A DNA stretch of 64,000 bases from an uncultured Eubacteriales bacterium. GTDB taxonomy: Bacteria; Bacillota; Clostridia; Peptostreptococcales; Anaerovoracaceae. The DNA lies in contig CAJTYS010000007.1 of the NCBI GenBank assembly GCA_910583765.1, positions 1 to 64,000 of the forward strand, read 5' to 3'. Made by a program: the position numbers and the translations under genes. Below the pieces are notes generated by a model. The model was not told the DNA's origin. It saw only the letters and a list, made by a program, of their open reading frames with translations, and ran no database searches. Every line of letters begins with the position of its first letter. Positions within the stretch are counted from its first letter, which is position 1. This document shows, one piece after another, positions 52,601 through 61,920 of the stretch.

Positions 52601-52939
52601 TTATTTTTTCAAAATACCTGCTCTCCTGGCCGCGGCTTCAATTGATTTTTTCACATCCGCGCATTTCGTATTGATGATCGTGTTCCTCGCTATGAAAATA
52701 ATGTCATATCCCACAGCGATCCTTTCATTGATCTGCCTGTAACTTTCCTTCATGAGCCGTCTGGCCCTGTTCCTAGTTACGCTGTTTCCTACTTTTTTGC
52801 TTGCTAAAAAAGCGATCCTGCTGTAAGGGAGATGATTTTTCTTGTAAAACAATACAACAAAACGATCTCCCACAGACTTACCTTTTTTGTAAATGGAAGA
52901 AAAATCGCTGTTTCTTCTTAGTATTTCTTTTTTTAGCAT
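52601..52939 (-). CDS. rnpA: ribonuclease P protein component
   Basis: 112 residues. The RNR motif VGNSVTRNRARRLMKESYR (about 49-67) and the N-terminal LRRNSDFSSIYKKGKS are typical. It binds RNase P RNA and supports 5' maturation of tRNA. It lies downstream of rpmH, but a terminator hairpin (52973-52997) separates them. Confidence 0.97.
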   Translation of the reverse strand: MLKKEILRRNSDFSSIYKKGKSVGDRFVVLFYKKNHLPYSRIAFLASKKVGNSVTRNRARRLMKESYRQINERIAVGYDIIFIARNTIINTKCADVKKSIEAAARRAGILKK

Positions 52940-52972
52940 AGCCTTACTTTCTTCGTTTGAATGCTATCGCAT

Positions 52973-52997
52973 AAAAAAGACCACTGCCTAGCGGTCT
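52973..52997 (-). terminator. terminator between rpmH and rnpA
   Basis: Minus strand AGACC-G-CT-AGGC-AG-T-GGTCT followed by TTTTTT, directly behind the rpmH stop. Confidence 0.7.
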
Positions 52998-53132
52998 CTA
53001 TGCGGATAACACTTTTCTGCCTTTTGCCCTTCTTCTCTTCAGAACCCTTCTGCCGTTCTTTGTCTTCATTCTTTTTCTAAAGCCGTGTTCCTTTTTTCTC
53101 TGTCTTTTTTTAGGCTGGTATGTCATTTTCAT
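52998..53132 (-). CDS. rpmH: 50S ribosomal protein L34
   Basis: 44 residues, very basic: MKMTYQPKKRQRKKEHGFRK, then RMKTKNGRRVLKRRRAKGRK and VLSA. This is a full-length bL34. It is the first gene on the leftward side of oriC. A GGAGG ribosome site (GAGGTG on the minus strand near 53143) precedes the ATG. Confidence 0.97.
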   Translation of the reverse strand: MKMTYQPKKRQRKKEHGFRKRMKTKNGRRVLKRRRAKGRKVLSA

Positions 53133-53326
53133 CGTTAAACACCTCCTCACATTCTAAAATCATCGTCATATATATGCTTCTAAAAAGCAAGCTTTTTACA
53201 TATGCTTATTCATTATACATTTGACAAGCCTATCTGTCAAATATTTTCTGCGTTTCCCAAGCTTTTCTCCGGTTTTCTCGAGTTTTCCCGCCCTATCTTT
53301 GCCTGCTGTGAAAACTTTGCACAACT

Positions 53327-53403
53327 TTATCCACAGTCAGTGGATAAACTACGGGTTTCCTGTTTTTTTCAACATAAAAAAATTAAGTATTGCCTGTGGA
53401 TAA
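53327..53403. other. oriC: oriC part 1: DnaA boxes in rpmH-dnaA spacer
   Basis: TTATCCACA at 53327-53335 (perfect), an inverted near-match AGTGGATAA at 53339-53347, and TGTGGATAA at 53395-53403 (perfect, inverted). The spacer 53133-53477 is AT-rich and has no gene. The last box overlaps the dnaA promoter. Confidence 0.8.
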
Positions 53404-53418
53404 CTTCTTTGTTATGAT
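53390..53418 (+). promoter_or_regulatory. dnaA promoter overlapped by a DnaA box
   Basis: TTGCCT (53390-53395), 17 bp, TATGAT (53413-53418). The perfect DnaA box at 53395-53403 occupies the spacer, consistent with autorepression. Confidence 0.65.
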
Positions 53419-53477
53419 AAAGCTATCACAGATATCACACAAAGAACAGAATCCAAGACAAAAAGGAATTCAATGAT

Positions 53478-54884
53478 ATGAAAAACGTCAACGAAGTGTG
53501 GAAGGAAATACTAGGTCTCTTGGAGATCGCCTTGACCGGAACCAGCTATCGGACATGGTTTCTTCCCATCACGCCAGTGAAATTAGATGAAGAACTGAAA
53601 ATTTTGTATCTGGAAAGTCCCGAAGAGTTCGCTATGCAGGTCATCACCGACAGGTACATGGAAAATCTGCAGCGTCAAGCTGAAACCGTGCTGGGAGAAC
53701 CATACAGAGTGATCCTGCAGCTCGAGGAAGATGAAGATGAGGAAGAAGAATCAGGAACCATAAGAACGCCGGAAACAGCCAAAAACCCAGAAAAAAAAGG
53801 AGAAAACAGGCCTGATGAAAATCCCCAGCAAATTTTAAGAGACGAAGTTTATTTCAATCCCAGATACAGCTTTGAAAATTTCGTGGTGGGAAACAACAAC
53901 AACTATGCCTACGCCGCGTCAAAAGCAGTGGCCAAAACACCTTCCCAAGCTTACAATCCCCTGTTCATCTACGGAGGATCGGGCCTGGGGAAAACCCATT
54001 TGATGCATGCCATCGGCCATTACATATTGGAAAACCATCCAAAGATGAAGGTTCTCTATGTTTCTTCTGAAATGTTCACTAACGAACTGGTGAAATCCCT
54101 AGAAGATAAAAACAAAATGAGGATGCGGGCTTTCAAGCAAAAATACAGGAACGTAGACGTTTTTCTCATTGATGACATCCAGTTCATAGAAGGAAAAGAA
54201 GCCACCCAGGAAGAATTTTTCCACACTTTCAACACCCTCTACGATCTGAACAAGCAGATCATCATTTCCAGTGACAGGGCTCCAAACAAGCTGACAAAGC
54301 TGGATGACCGGCTGACTTCCAGGTTCCAATGGAACATGATCGCTGACATCCAGCCCCCTGATTATGAAACAAGAGTCGCTATCCTGCGGAGAAAAGCGGA
54401 ACTGGAAAACCTGGAACTGGACAAGGATCTGGAGGATGTGATCGACCTGATCGCGGAAAAAATCAAGTTCAATGTCAGGGAACTGGAAGGCGCATTGACG
54501 CGGATCATCAGTTTTTCAGCCCTATTCAAAGAAAAGATCACAATCAAATTCGCGAGAAACACTTTAAAAGACATTGTGACTGCCAGCGATTTCACCATTT
54601 CCTGCGAATCCATCAAAAAAATCGTCTGCAAAAATTTTAATATCAAGATCTCTGACATCGAATCCGCGAAACGCACCAGAAACCTAGCGTTTCCAAGGCA
54701 GATCGCCATGTATCTGTGCAGGGAAATGACCCAGACTTCCCTTCCCAAGATCGGAGAAGCTTTTGGAGGCAGGGATCATACCACGGTGATGCACGCTTGT
54801 GACAAAATTTCCGCGGAAATCAAAGCAAACGGATCCACGGCCGAAATCGTGGACCGGCTGAAAGATGAGATCAATGGAAATTAA
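53478..54884 (+). CDS. dnaA: chromosomal replication initiator DnaA
   Basis: 468 residues. Domain I (1-75), a Glu-rich linker (about 80-115, EEDEDEEEE), the AAA+ domain III with Walker A GGSGLGKTHL (about 166-175) and Walker B VFLIDDIQFIEG, then domain IV with the DNA-binding signature FGGRDHTTVMHACDKI (about 434-449). It binds the boxes on both sides of the gene and melts the origin. The start follows AAAAGGAATTC. Confidence 0.98.
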   Translation: MKNVNEVWKEILGLLEIALTGTSYRTWFLPITPVKLDEELKILYLESPEEFAMQVITDRYMENLQRQAETVLGEPYRVILQLEEDEDEEEESGTIRTPETAKNPEKKGENRPDENPQQILRDEVYFNPRYSFENFVVGNNNNYAYAASKAVAKTPSQAYNPLFIYGGSGLGKTHLMHAIGHYILENHPKMKVLYVSSEMFTNELVKSLEDKNKMRMRAFKQKYRNVDVFLIDDIQFIEGKEATQEEFFHTFNTLYDLNKQIIISSDRAPNKLTKLDDRLTSRFQWNMIADIQPPDYETRVAILRRKAELENLELDKDLEDVIDLIAEKIKFNVRELEGALTRIISFSALFKEKITIKFARNTLKDIVTASDFTISCESIKKIVCKNFNIKISDIESAKRTRNLAFPRQIAMYLCREMTQTSLPKIGEAFGGRDHTTVMHACDKISAEIKANGSTAEIVDRLKDEINGN

Positions 54885-54973
54885 ATTCACCCACATGCGC
54901 GGTGAACAAAAAAAGCAAGTTATAAACAGAAAATAAGGAACAAATTTTATTGAAATTTCAGGGGTTTTCACAC

Positions 54974-55013
54974 TTATCAACAGTTTCAACAGCCCCTACT
55001 ACTACTATTACTA
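54974..55013 (+). other. oriC: oriC part 2: DnaA-trio unwinding element (dnaA-dnaN spacer)
   Basis: A DnaA-box-like TTATCAACA (54974-54982), a second degenerate box TTTCAACA (54984-54991), a short GC run (GCCCC), then CTA-CTA-CTA-CTA-TTA-CTA (54996-55013) entering AT-rich DNA. This is the order of the B. subtilis basal unwinding system: boxes, GC patch, 3'-GAT-5' trios. Confidence 0.7.
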
Positions 55014-55064
55014 AAATATAATATAAAGAGAAAAAGAGTCTTCTCGACATCTGGAGGTAAAAAA

Positions 55065-56183
55065 ATGAAATTCACATGCGACCAACAATCTTTATCAAAA
55101 GCTTTGAATACTGTTTCCAAAGCAGTGTCTTCAAAAACAACCATGCCAATCTTAAAAGGCATCTTGTTAAAGGCCACCACAGACGGCGTGCTCACCTTAG
55201 CGGCTTCTGATCTGGATTTGAGCATTGAGAAAAAAATCGATGTACAAGTGGAAAGCGAAGGCTCCATCGTTGTGTTATCCAAACTTTTCAGCGACATTAT
55301 CAGAAAACTTCCAAACGAACAAATTCTCATTGAAGAAAAAGAAAACAACACTGTGCTCATTAAAACCGCTTCCTCTGAATTCACCATCGTGGGCATCGCG
55401 GCAGATGAATTTCCAAACATCGGAGAATTAGAAGAAAAATCAGGCTCCCTTCTTTTCAATAAAGAAACTTTCAAAAACATGATCAGAAAAACGTCATTCG
55501 CAGCCAGCGTAGATGAATCAAAAGGCATTATCATCGGCGTGCTCTTTGAAATCGTGCCAGATTCCATTAACATGGTAGCCTTAGACGGTTTCCGCATGGC
55601 AGTTTCCAGGGAACCTATGGATCACGGCGAAAGCAGAAACATCATTGTCGCGGCCAAAATCCTCAATGAAGTGAACAAAATCATTTCCGAAACCGACGAA
55701 GATGGGGACATTAACATGATCCTCAGCGACAAAAAAGCAGTCATTTTAGTGGAAAACATCAAAATCGTCATCCGTCTGCTGGAGGGAGAATTCATCAAAT
55801 ACAAAGACATCATCCCAGGAAACAATCCCACCAGAGTTTCCATCAACCGTTCCCTGCTCATGGAAAGTATCGAGCGGGCGTCTCTTTTGGCCAAAGAAGG
55901 AAAAAACAATTTGATCAAACTGACCATGCAAAACAATCTCCTGACCATCACTTCCAGATCAGAAGAAGGCAACGTGAAAGAAGAGATCATCATGGAAAAA
56001 ACAGGAGAAGACATGGAGATCGGATTCAATTCCAAGTATGTCCTCGATGTGTTAAAGGCAATAGACGATGAACAGGTTGCCATGGAATTTAACACCAGTA
56101 CCACGCCTTGCCTGGTGAAACCACTGGAGGGAGAAAGCTTTGAATACCTGATCCTGCCTGTGAGAATTTCCTCCAACTACTGA
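55065..56183 (+). CDS. dnaN: DNA polymerase III beta sliding clamp
   Basis: 372 residues with the three-fold clamp repeat. The N-terminus MKFTCDQQSLSKALNTVSKA, the central VALDGFRMAVS (about 174-184) and the C-terminal YLILPVRI are typical. A dimeric ring tethers polymerase and MutS-like partners. GGAGG precedes the ATG. Only two bases separate its stop from recF; the yaaA/rlbA gene that usually lies between is absent. Confidence 0.98.
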   Translation: MKFTCDQQSLSKALNTVSKAVSSKTTMPILKGILLKATTDGVLTLAASDLDLSIEKKIDVQVESEGSIVVLSKLFSDIIRKLPNEQILIEEKENNTVLIKTASSEFTIVGIAADEFPNIGELEEKSGSLLFNKETFKNMIRKTSFAASVDESKGIIIGVLFEIVPDSINMVALDGFRMAVSREPMDHGESRNIIVAAKILNEVNKIISETDEDGDINMILSDKKAVILVENIKIVIRLLEGEFIKYKDIIPGNNPTRVSINRSLLMESIERASLLAKEGKNNLIKLTMQNNLLTITSRSEEGNVKEEIIMEKTGEDMEIGFNSKYVLDVLKAIDDEQVAMEFNTSTTPCLVKPLEGESFEYLILPVRISSNY

Positions 56184-56185
56184 TC

Positions 56186-57280
56186 ATGTACATCAAAGAA
56201 ATCGAACTACATGACTTTCGCAATTACCAGACCTTAAAGGCAGAATTCGACCCGAGAGTAAATGTTTTTCATGGAAAAAACGCCCAGGGAAAGACAAATT
56301 TATTGGAAAGCATTTACATCACATCCATGGGAAAGTCCTTTCGCACCAGCAAGGACAAGGAATTGATCCGTTTTGGAGCGGAATTTTTCCGGATAAAAGT
56401 GAGAGCATGCAAAGAAGACGATATTTTCATAGAGCTGGCAGTGAACAAGCAAGGCAAAAAGGGGATCAAAATAGATGGAATCAAAGCCAAGAAGCTCTCC
56501 CAGCTCTTTGAAAATATATATATCGTGGTTTTTTCACCCGAAGATCTGCGGATTGTCAAGGATGAGCCAGAAAAAAGGCGGAAATTCATAGATCGGGAAT
56601 TGTGCCAGATCAAACCTTCTTACTATAACAGCCTGAACCAATATAAAAAAGTTTTGGCCCAGAGGAACGCTTATTTGAAAGAAACCCATGTGGACCCAGG
56701 TGTTTTGGACATCTGGGACAGTCAGCTGGCAGAGTACGGGAGCAAAGTCATCCTACAGCGGGAAATTTTCATCAAAAAACTGGAAACCATCAGCAGGAGC
56801 ATTCATGAAGGCATCACCAATCAAAAAGAAAGCCTGGATATTTCTTACGAACCTAGCGTAAGGCCCTGCCCTGACCTGCCCCAGGCTTTTTACCAAGAGC
56901 TGCGGGAAAACAGGGGACGGGATCTAAAAAACAGGACAACGGGAAAAGGACCGCACAAAGATGATTTAAGACTGCAGATCAGCGGCATCGACATCCGCAG
57001 CTTTGGATCACAGGGCCAGCAGCGGACAGCGGCTCTTTCCTTAAAGCTTTCCGAGATCCAATTGATCAGAGAAGAAACAGGTGAAAGTCCTATATTGCTG
57101 TTAGACGATGTTTTGTCAGAGTTGGATCAGCAGCGACAGAATGATCTGATCAATTCGCTGGAAGACACGCAGATTTTCATCACTGCCACGGAAATTTCCC
57201 CTGAACTGGAACGATCGCTGGAGCATATCCGCTACTTCCAGATAAAAAATGGAGTCGTCACAAAAACTTCATCTGCGTGA
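56186..57280 (+). CDS. recF: DNA replication/repair protein RecF
   Basis: 364 residues. Walker A GKNAQGKTNLLES (about 30-42), the RecF motif SPEDLRIVKDEPEKRRKFID (about 114-133), a signature motif SFGSQGQQRT and Walker B ILLLDDVLSELD. It loads RecA at gaps through RecOR. It starts with ATG two bases behind dnaN, so translation is probably coupled. A terminator follows. Confidence 0.97.
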   Translation: MYIKEIELHDFRNYQTLKAEFDPRVNVFHGKNAQGKTNLLESIYITSMGKSFRTSKDKELIRFGAEFFRIKVRACKEDDIFIELAVNKQGKKGIKIDGIKAKKLSQLFENIYIVVFSPEDLRIVKDEPEKRRKFIDRELCQIKPSYYNSLNQYKKVLAQRNAYLKETHVDPGVLDIWDSQLAEYGSKVILQREIFIKKLETISRSIHEGITNQKESLDISYEPSVRPCPDLPQAFYQELRENRGRDLKNRTTGKGPHKDDLRLQISGIDIRSFGSQGQQRTAALSLKLSEIQLIREETGESPILLLDDVLSELDQQRQNDLINSLEDTQIFITATEISPELERSLEHIRYFQIKNGVVTKTSSA

Positions 57281-57359
57281 CCCTGGGTGTAAAAACCCCG
57301 TAAAACCTTCAAATTTAGCCTTTGACGCTACAAAATCGACAAAATCATACAAAATGTCC

Positions 57360-57393
57360 AAAACGCACTTTAACTTGTAAAAAGTGCGTTTTT
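57360..57393 (+). terminator. terminator of dnaN-recF overlapping gyrB promoter
   Basis: AAACGCACTTT / AAAGTGCGTTT stem (at least 11 bp) followed by TTTTT, with the loop and right arm shared with the gyrB promoter. Confidence 0.7.
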
Positions 57394-57403
57394 GTTATAT
57401 AAT
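57375..57403 (+). promoter_or_regulatory. gyrB promoter
   Basis: TTGTAA (57375-57380), 17 bp, TATAAT (57398-57403), about 50 bp before the gyrB ATG. Confidence 0.65.
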
Positions 57404-57456
57404 GGTGTATCCATAACTAGAATGATGATAAAAACAAAAGATAAAGAGGTGAATGA

Positions 57457-59376
57457 ATGAGCGCAGATGTTAAGCAGCAGCAATATAATGCGGAACAGAT
57501 TCAAGTGCTTGAGGGATTAGAGCCGGTCCGTAAAAGGCCGGGGATGTATATAGGGAGCACCGGTCCCAGAGGCCTTCACCACCTGGTCTACGAGATTGTG
57601 GACAACAGCGTGGACGAAGCTTTGGCCGGTTATTGCACAACCATTGACATTACAATTCAAAAAGACAATTCCATCATGGTACAAGACGATGGCCGAGGCA
57701 TGCCAGTGGACAAACATCCAAAGCTGGGGATTCCTGCCGTTGAGGTCATCCATACGGTTCTCCACGCAGGAGGAAAATTCGGCGGCGGAGGTTACAAAGT
57801 TTCCGGCGGTCTTCACGGCGTAGGCGCTTCTGTGGTCAACGCCCTTTCCACCCACATGGAAGTGGAAGTGAGAAGAAACGGAAAGATCTACAAACAAACC
57901 TACGAAAGAGGCAAGACGACTTCCCCCTTGACAGAGATTGGAAATTCAAAACACACAGGATCAAAGACCATATTTTGGCCGGATCCTGAGATTTTCGATG
58001 ACATTGAATTCGATTACGGGACTTTGGAGTACCGGCTGCGGGAAATGGCTTTCCTCAACAAGGGCATCAAGATCACTTTGAAGGATCAGCGAGAAGGCAA
58101 GGAAAAAGAAGAAGTTTTCCACTACGAAGGCGGGATCAAGGAGTTCGTGGTTCATCAGAACAAAAATAAAGAACCGCTCCACGAGACCATCATTTATTTT
58201 GAAGTGCAGAAAAAAGGCATGGAAGTGGAAATCGCCATGCAGTACACGGATCGTTACAACGAACTGCTGCTTTCCTATGCCAACAATATCAACACCACAG
58301 AGGGCGGCACCCACATGGTGGGCTTTAAGACAGCCCTCACCAGAGTACTCAATGATTACGCCAGAAAGAACAAGTTCCTCAAGGAAAACGATGATTCCCT
58401 GGCTGGCGAAGACGTGCGGGAAGGGCTGACGGCCATTATTTCCGTGAAGCTGACGGAGCCACAGTTCGAGGGGCAGACCAAGACCAAGCTTGGAAACAGC
58501 GAGATGCGGGGATTCGTGGAAACTTCCACCAGTGAAAATCTCACTGCGTTTTTAGAAGAAAATCCCAACCAGGCCCGGGCGATTTTGGACAAATGCCTGC
58601 GGGCGGCCAGGGCCAGGGAAGCTGCGAGAAAAGCCAGAGAACTGACCAGGAGAAAAGGCGTTTTAGACGGCACATCCCTTCCGGGAAAACTGGCCGATTG
58701 TTCGGAAAAGGATCCTTCTGTTTCTGAAATCTTCCTGGTGGAGGGAGATTCTGCGGGCGGCACAGCCATCAACGGCAGAGACAGAAAAAGACAGGCCATC
58801 CTGCCTTTGCGAGGCAAGATCCTCAATGTGGAAAAAGCCCGTCTGGACAAGATCCTCAGCTCTGATGAGATCAAAAATATGATCACTGCCTTTGGCTGCG
58901 GCATTGGCGATGATTTTAATTTGGACAAACTGAGATATCACAAGATCATCATCATGACCGATGCGGACGTGGACGGCGCGCATATCAGGACCCTGCTCCT
59001 CACCTTCTTCTATCGGTACATGACGCCTTTGATCGAAGGCGGATACGTATATGCGGCTCAGCCGCCTCTTTTCCAGGTAAAAAAAGGAAAAGAAGTGCAT
59101 TATACCTATTCGGACGTGGAACAGGAAAAGCTGCTGGCTTCCATTGCCGACAAACCGGGAAAAGCGGTGATCCAAAGATACAAAGGTCTTGGTGAAATGG
59201 ACGAAGACCAGCTGTGGGAAACGACCATGAATTTTGAAAGCAGGACCTTGATCCAGATCACTTTGGATGATGTTGCTGCTGCTGATGAAATTTTCACTAC
59301 CCTCATGGGGGACAAGGTTCCGCCGAGAAGGAAGTTTATCGAAGAAAACGCGACCTATGCGACTGTTGACATTTAA
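57457..59376 (+). CDS. gyrB: DNA gyrase subunit B
   Basis: 639 residues. GHKL ATPase: EIVDNSVDEALAGY (about 45-58), DDGRGMPVD and GGLHGVGASVVNAL. TOPRIM: EGDSAGG (about 430) and DADVDGAHIRTLLL. The C-terminal PPRRKFIEENA is conserved, without the long insertion of enterobacterial GyrB. It forms A2B2 gyrase with GyrA, encoded 14 bp downstream, and introduces negative supercoils. It has its own promoter. Confidence 0.98.
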   Translation: MSADVKQQQYNAEQIQVLEGLEPVRKRPGMYIGSTGPRGLHHLVYEIVDNSVDEALAGYCTTIDITIQKDNSIMVQDDGRGMPVDKHPKLGIPAVEVIHTVLHAGGKFGGGGYKVSGGLHGVGASVVNALSTHMEVEVRRNGKIYKQTYERGKTTSPLTEIGNSKHTGSKTIFWPDPEIFDDIEFDYGTLEYRLREMAFLNKGIKITLKDQREGKEKEEVFHYEGGIKEFVVHQNKNKEPLHETIIYFEVQKKGMEVEIAMQYTDRYNELLLSYANNINTTEGGTHMVGFKTALTRVLNDYARKNKFLKENDDSLAGEDVREGLTAIISVKLTEPQFEGQTKTKLGNSEMRGFVETSTSENLTAFLEENPNQARAILDKCLRAARAREAARKARELTRRKGVLDGTSLPGKLADCSEKDPSVSEIFLVEGDSAGGTAINGRDRKRQAILPLRGKILNVEKARLDKILSSDEIKNMITAFGCGIGDDFNLDKLRYHKIIIMTDADVDGAHIRTLLLTFFYRYMTPLIEGGYVYAAQPPLFQVKKGKEVHYTYSDVEQEKLLASIADKPGKAVIQRYKGLGEMDEDQLWETTMNFESRTLIQITLDDVAAADEIFTTLMGDKVPPRRKFIEENATYATVDI

Positions 59377-59390
59377 AAAGGGGGTAAAGA

Positions 59391-61910
59391 GTGGCGAATT
59401 TAATTGAGGATCAGAGGATGATCCAGCATGAAATATACAAGGAAATGAAAAACTCCTATATCGATTACGCCATGAGCGTAATCGTGGCTAGGGCTCTTCC
59501 CGATGTGCGGGACGGACTGAAGCCAGTACACAGGAGAATCCTTTATGGTATGAGCGAGCTGGGGGTCACACCGGACAAACCATATAAAAAATCAGCTCGT
59601 ATCGTGGGGGAAGTCATGGGTAAATATCACCCTCACGGTGACAGTTCTATTTATGATGCCATGGTAAGATTGGCTCAGCCGTTTTCCACAAGATACATGC
59701 TGGTGGACGGACACGGGAACTTTGGTTCCGTGGATGGCCATGGGGCGGCGGCTATGCGTTACACGGAAGCCAGGATGACCCCTTTTGCCCTGCAGATGTT
59801 GCGGGACATTGAAAAAGAAACAGTTGACTTTATGCCGAACTTTGACGAAGAAGAGCAGGAGCCAACGGTTCTTCCTGCAAGGATTCCTAACCTGCTGGTT
59901 AACGGCAGCAACGGGATCGCTGTAGGCATGGCCACTTCCATACCGCCTCACAATCTGGCGGAGGTTATTGACGCGGCTGTGAAAATGATCGATGACAAAG
60001 ACTGCACCATCGATGATCTGGTGAAGATCGTCAAGGGGCCTGATTTCCCTACCGGCGCAGTAATCATGGGCAAAAACAACATTCGCAATGCCTATAAAAC
60101 GGGCCAGGGAAAAGTCATCGTCCGCTCCAAGACGCAGATCGAGGAAACCACCAGGGGAAAATCCCAGATCTTAGTGACGGAGATTCCTTATCAGGTGAAC
60201 AAAGCCAGATTGATCGAAAAGATCGCGGAAATGGTGAAGGACAAGCGGGTGGAAGGCATTTCCGACATCCGAGACGAATCCTCCAGCAGAGGCGGCATGC
60301 GGATCGTCATTGAATTGAAAAAAGACGCCAACCCGCAGATCATTTTGAACAGGCTGTACAAGCACACGCAGCTCCAGGAAAGCTACAGCATGATCATGAT
60401 CGCGCTAGTGGACGGTCAGCCAAAGATCCTGACACTATATGAGATCCTGGACGAATATTTGAAGCACCAATTTGACGTTGTCACCAGAAGAACCAAATAC
60501 GATCTGAAAAAAGCAGAAGCAAGAGCCCACATTTTAGAGGGATTGCGCATTGCTTTGGACAACATTGACGAGATCATCCGCATCATCCGTTCCAGTTACA
60601 ATGACGCCAAAGAAAAGCTGATGGAACGTTTTGGCCTTTCCGAGATTCAGGCCCAGGCCATTTTGGATATGCGTCTTGCCCGTCTGCAGGGTTTGGAACG
60701 GGAAAAAATAGAAGAGGAATACGCAGAGCTGCAGAAAAAGATCGCCTATTACAAATCTTTGCTGGCAGATGACGACAAAATGATGGGTGTGATCAAGGAT
60801 GAACTGCTGGAAATACGGGAAAAATACAAGGATGAAAGAAGAACAGCTATTGTGGCTAACACAGAAGAGATTGATGAAGAAGATCTGATCCAGGAAAAAC
60901 AGGTGGCTGTGACCCTGACCCACCTGGGATATCTGAAACGGATTCCAGCAGACACTTACAAGACCCAGAAGCGAGGGGGAAAAGGCATCACCGGACTGAC
61001 CACCAGGGAAAACGATTTTGTGAAAAACCTGATCATGACCTCGACTCATGACTATCTGATGTTCTTTACCAACACCGGAAAGGCTCACAAAATCAAGGCT
61101 TACGAAATTCCGGAAGCCACCAGGACAGCCAAGGGAACGCCTGCGGTCAATTTCCTGAACCTGATGCAGCGGGAGCGTATCACGGCAGTGATTCCAATTC
61201 AGGATTTTTCAGAAGACAAATACCTGATGGCCGTGACCAAGTTCGGTACCATTAAAAAAACGGCACTTTCCAACTTTGACACCAGCAGGAAAAACGGCCT
61301 TTTGGCCATTAACCTGAAAGAAGGGGATCAGTTGGTGGATATCAAGCAGACCACAGGCACGGACAACGTGATCATCGTCACCAAGCAGGGAAAATGCATC
61401 TGCTTTTCCGAAGACGACGTGCGGCCGATGGGCAGAATCGCCGGCGGCGTGCGGGCGATCAAGCTGGAAGACGATGACGAAGTGGTTTCCATGGAACTGG
61501 TGCAGCCGGATCAGGAACTGCTGGTAGTAACTACAAACGGTTATGGTAAGAGAACGCCGGTGAAGGAATACAAGATCCAAGTCAGAGGCGGAAAAGGCTT
61601 GCTGACCTATGATAAAGCCAAGTTCAAAAAGACCGGCGAACTGGTGGGAGCCATGGTGGTCAATGAAGATGACGAGATCCTGCTGATCAACTCTGATGGC
61701 ATCATTATCCGCATTGAATCAAAAGAAGTTTCCGTTCTCGGCAGAGCTACCCAAGGGGTGAAGATCATGAAGGTGGAAGAGGATTCCAACATCATTGCCC
61801 TGGCAAAAGTCATCAAAGACGAAGATGAGGAAGAGGAAGAGGAAAAAGCGCCGAAAGAAGAGAAAAAGAAAAACAATGGCGGCGACCAGATTGAAATGAA
61901 GACAGAATAG
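59391..61910 (+). CDS. gyrA: DNA gyrase subunit A
   Basis: 839 residues, GTG start behind AAAGGGGGT. The catalytic Tyr is in AAAMRYTEARM (about 123). The quinolone-resistance region reads YHPHGDSSIYDAMVR, with Ser and Asp at the two classical positions (E. coli 83 and 87), so it looks wild type. The GyrA-box QKRGGKG is present (about 530), which marks gyrase rather than topoisomerase IV. The C-terminal tail is acidic, then basic (EDEEEEEEKAPKEEKKKN). It probably cotranscribes with the sigma-control genes that follow at 61921. Confidence 0.98.
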   Translation: MANLIEDQRMIQHEIYKEMKNSYIDYAMSVIVARALPDVRDGLKPVHRRILYGMSELGVTPDKPYKKSARIVGEVMGKYHPHGDSSIYDAMVRLAQPFSTRYMLVDGHGNFGSVDGHGAAAMRYTEARMTPFALQMLRDIEKETVDFMPNFDEEEQEPTVLPARIPNLLVNGSNGIAVGMATSIPPHNLAEVIDAAVKMIDDKDCTIDDLVKIVKGPDFPTGAVIMGKNNIRNAYKTGQGKVIVRSKTQIEETTRGKSQILVTEIPYQVNKARLIEKIAEMVKDKRVEGISDIRDESSSRGGMRIVIELKKDANPQIILNRLYKHTQLQESYSMIMIALVDGQPKILTLYEILDEYLKHQFDVVTRRTKYDLKKAEARAHILEGLRIALDNIDEIIRIIRSSYNDAKEKLMERFGLSEIQAQAILDMRLARLQGLEREKIEEEYAELQKKIAYYKSLLADDDKMMGVIKDELLEIREKYKDERRTAIVANTEEIDEEDLIQEKQVAVTLTHLGYLKRIPADTYKTQKRGGKGITGLTTRENDFVKNLIMTSTHDYLMFFTNTGKAHKIKAYEIPEATRTAKGTPAVNFLNLMQRERITAVIPIQDFSEDKYLMAVTKFGTIKKTALSNFDTSRKNGLLAINLKEGDQLVDIKQTTGTDNVIIVTKQGKCICFSEDDVRPMGRIAGGVRAIKLEDDDEVVSMELVQPDQELLVVTTNGYGKRTPVKEYKIQVRGGKGLLTYDKAKFKKTGELVGAMVVNEDDEILLINSDGIIIRIESKEVSVLGRATQGVKIMKVEEDSNIIALAKVIKDEDEEEEEEKAPKEEKKKNNGGDQIEMKTE

Positions 61911-61920
61911 GAGAATGAAA

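Noticed and set aside
59391..61910. topoisomerase IV ParC instead of GyrA
   Set aside because: The GyrA-box QKRGGKG and the position behind gyrB indicate gyrase.
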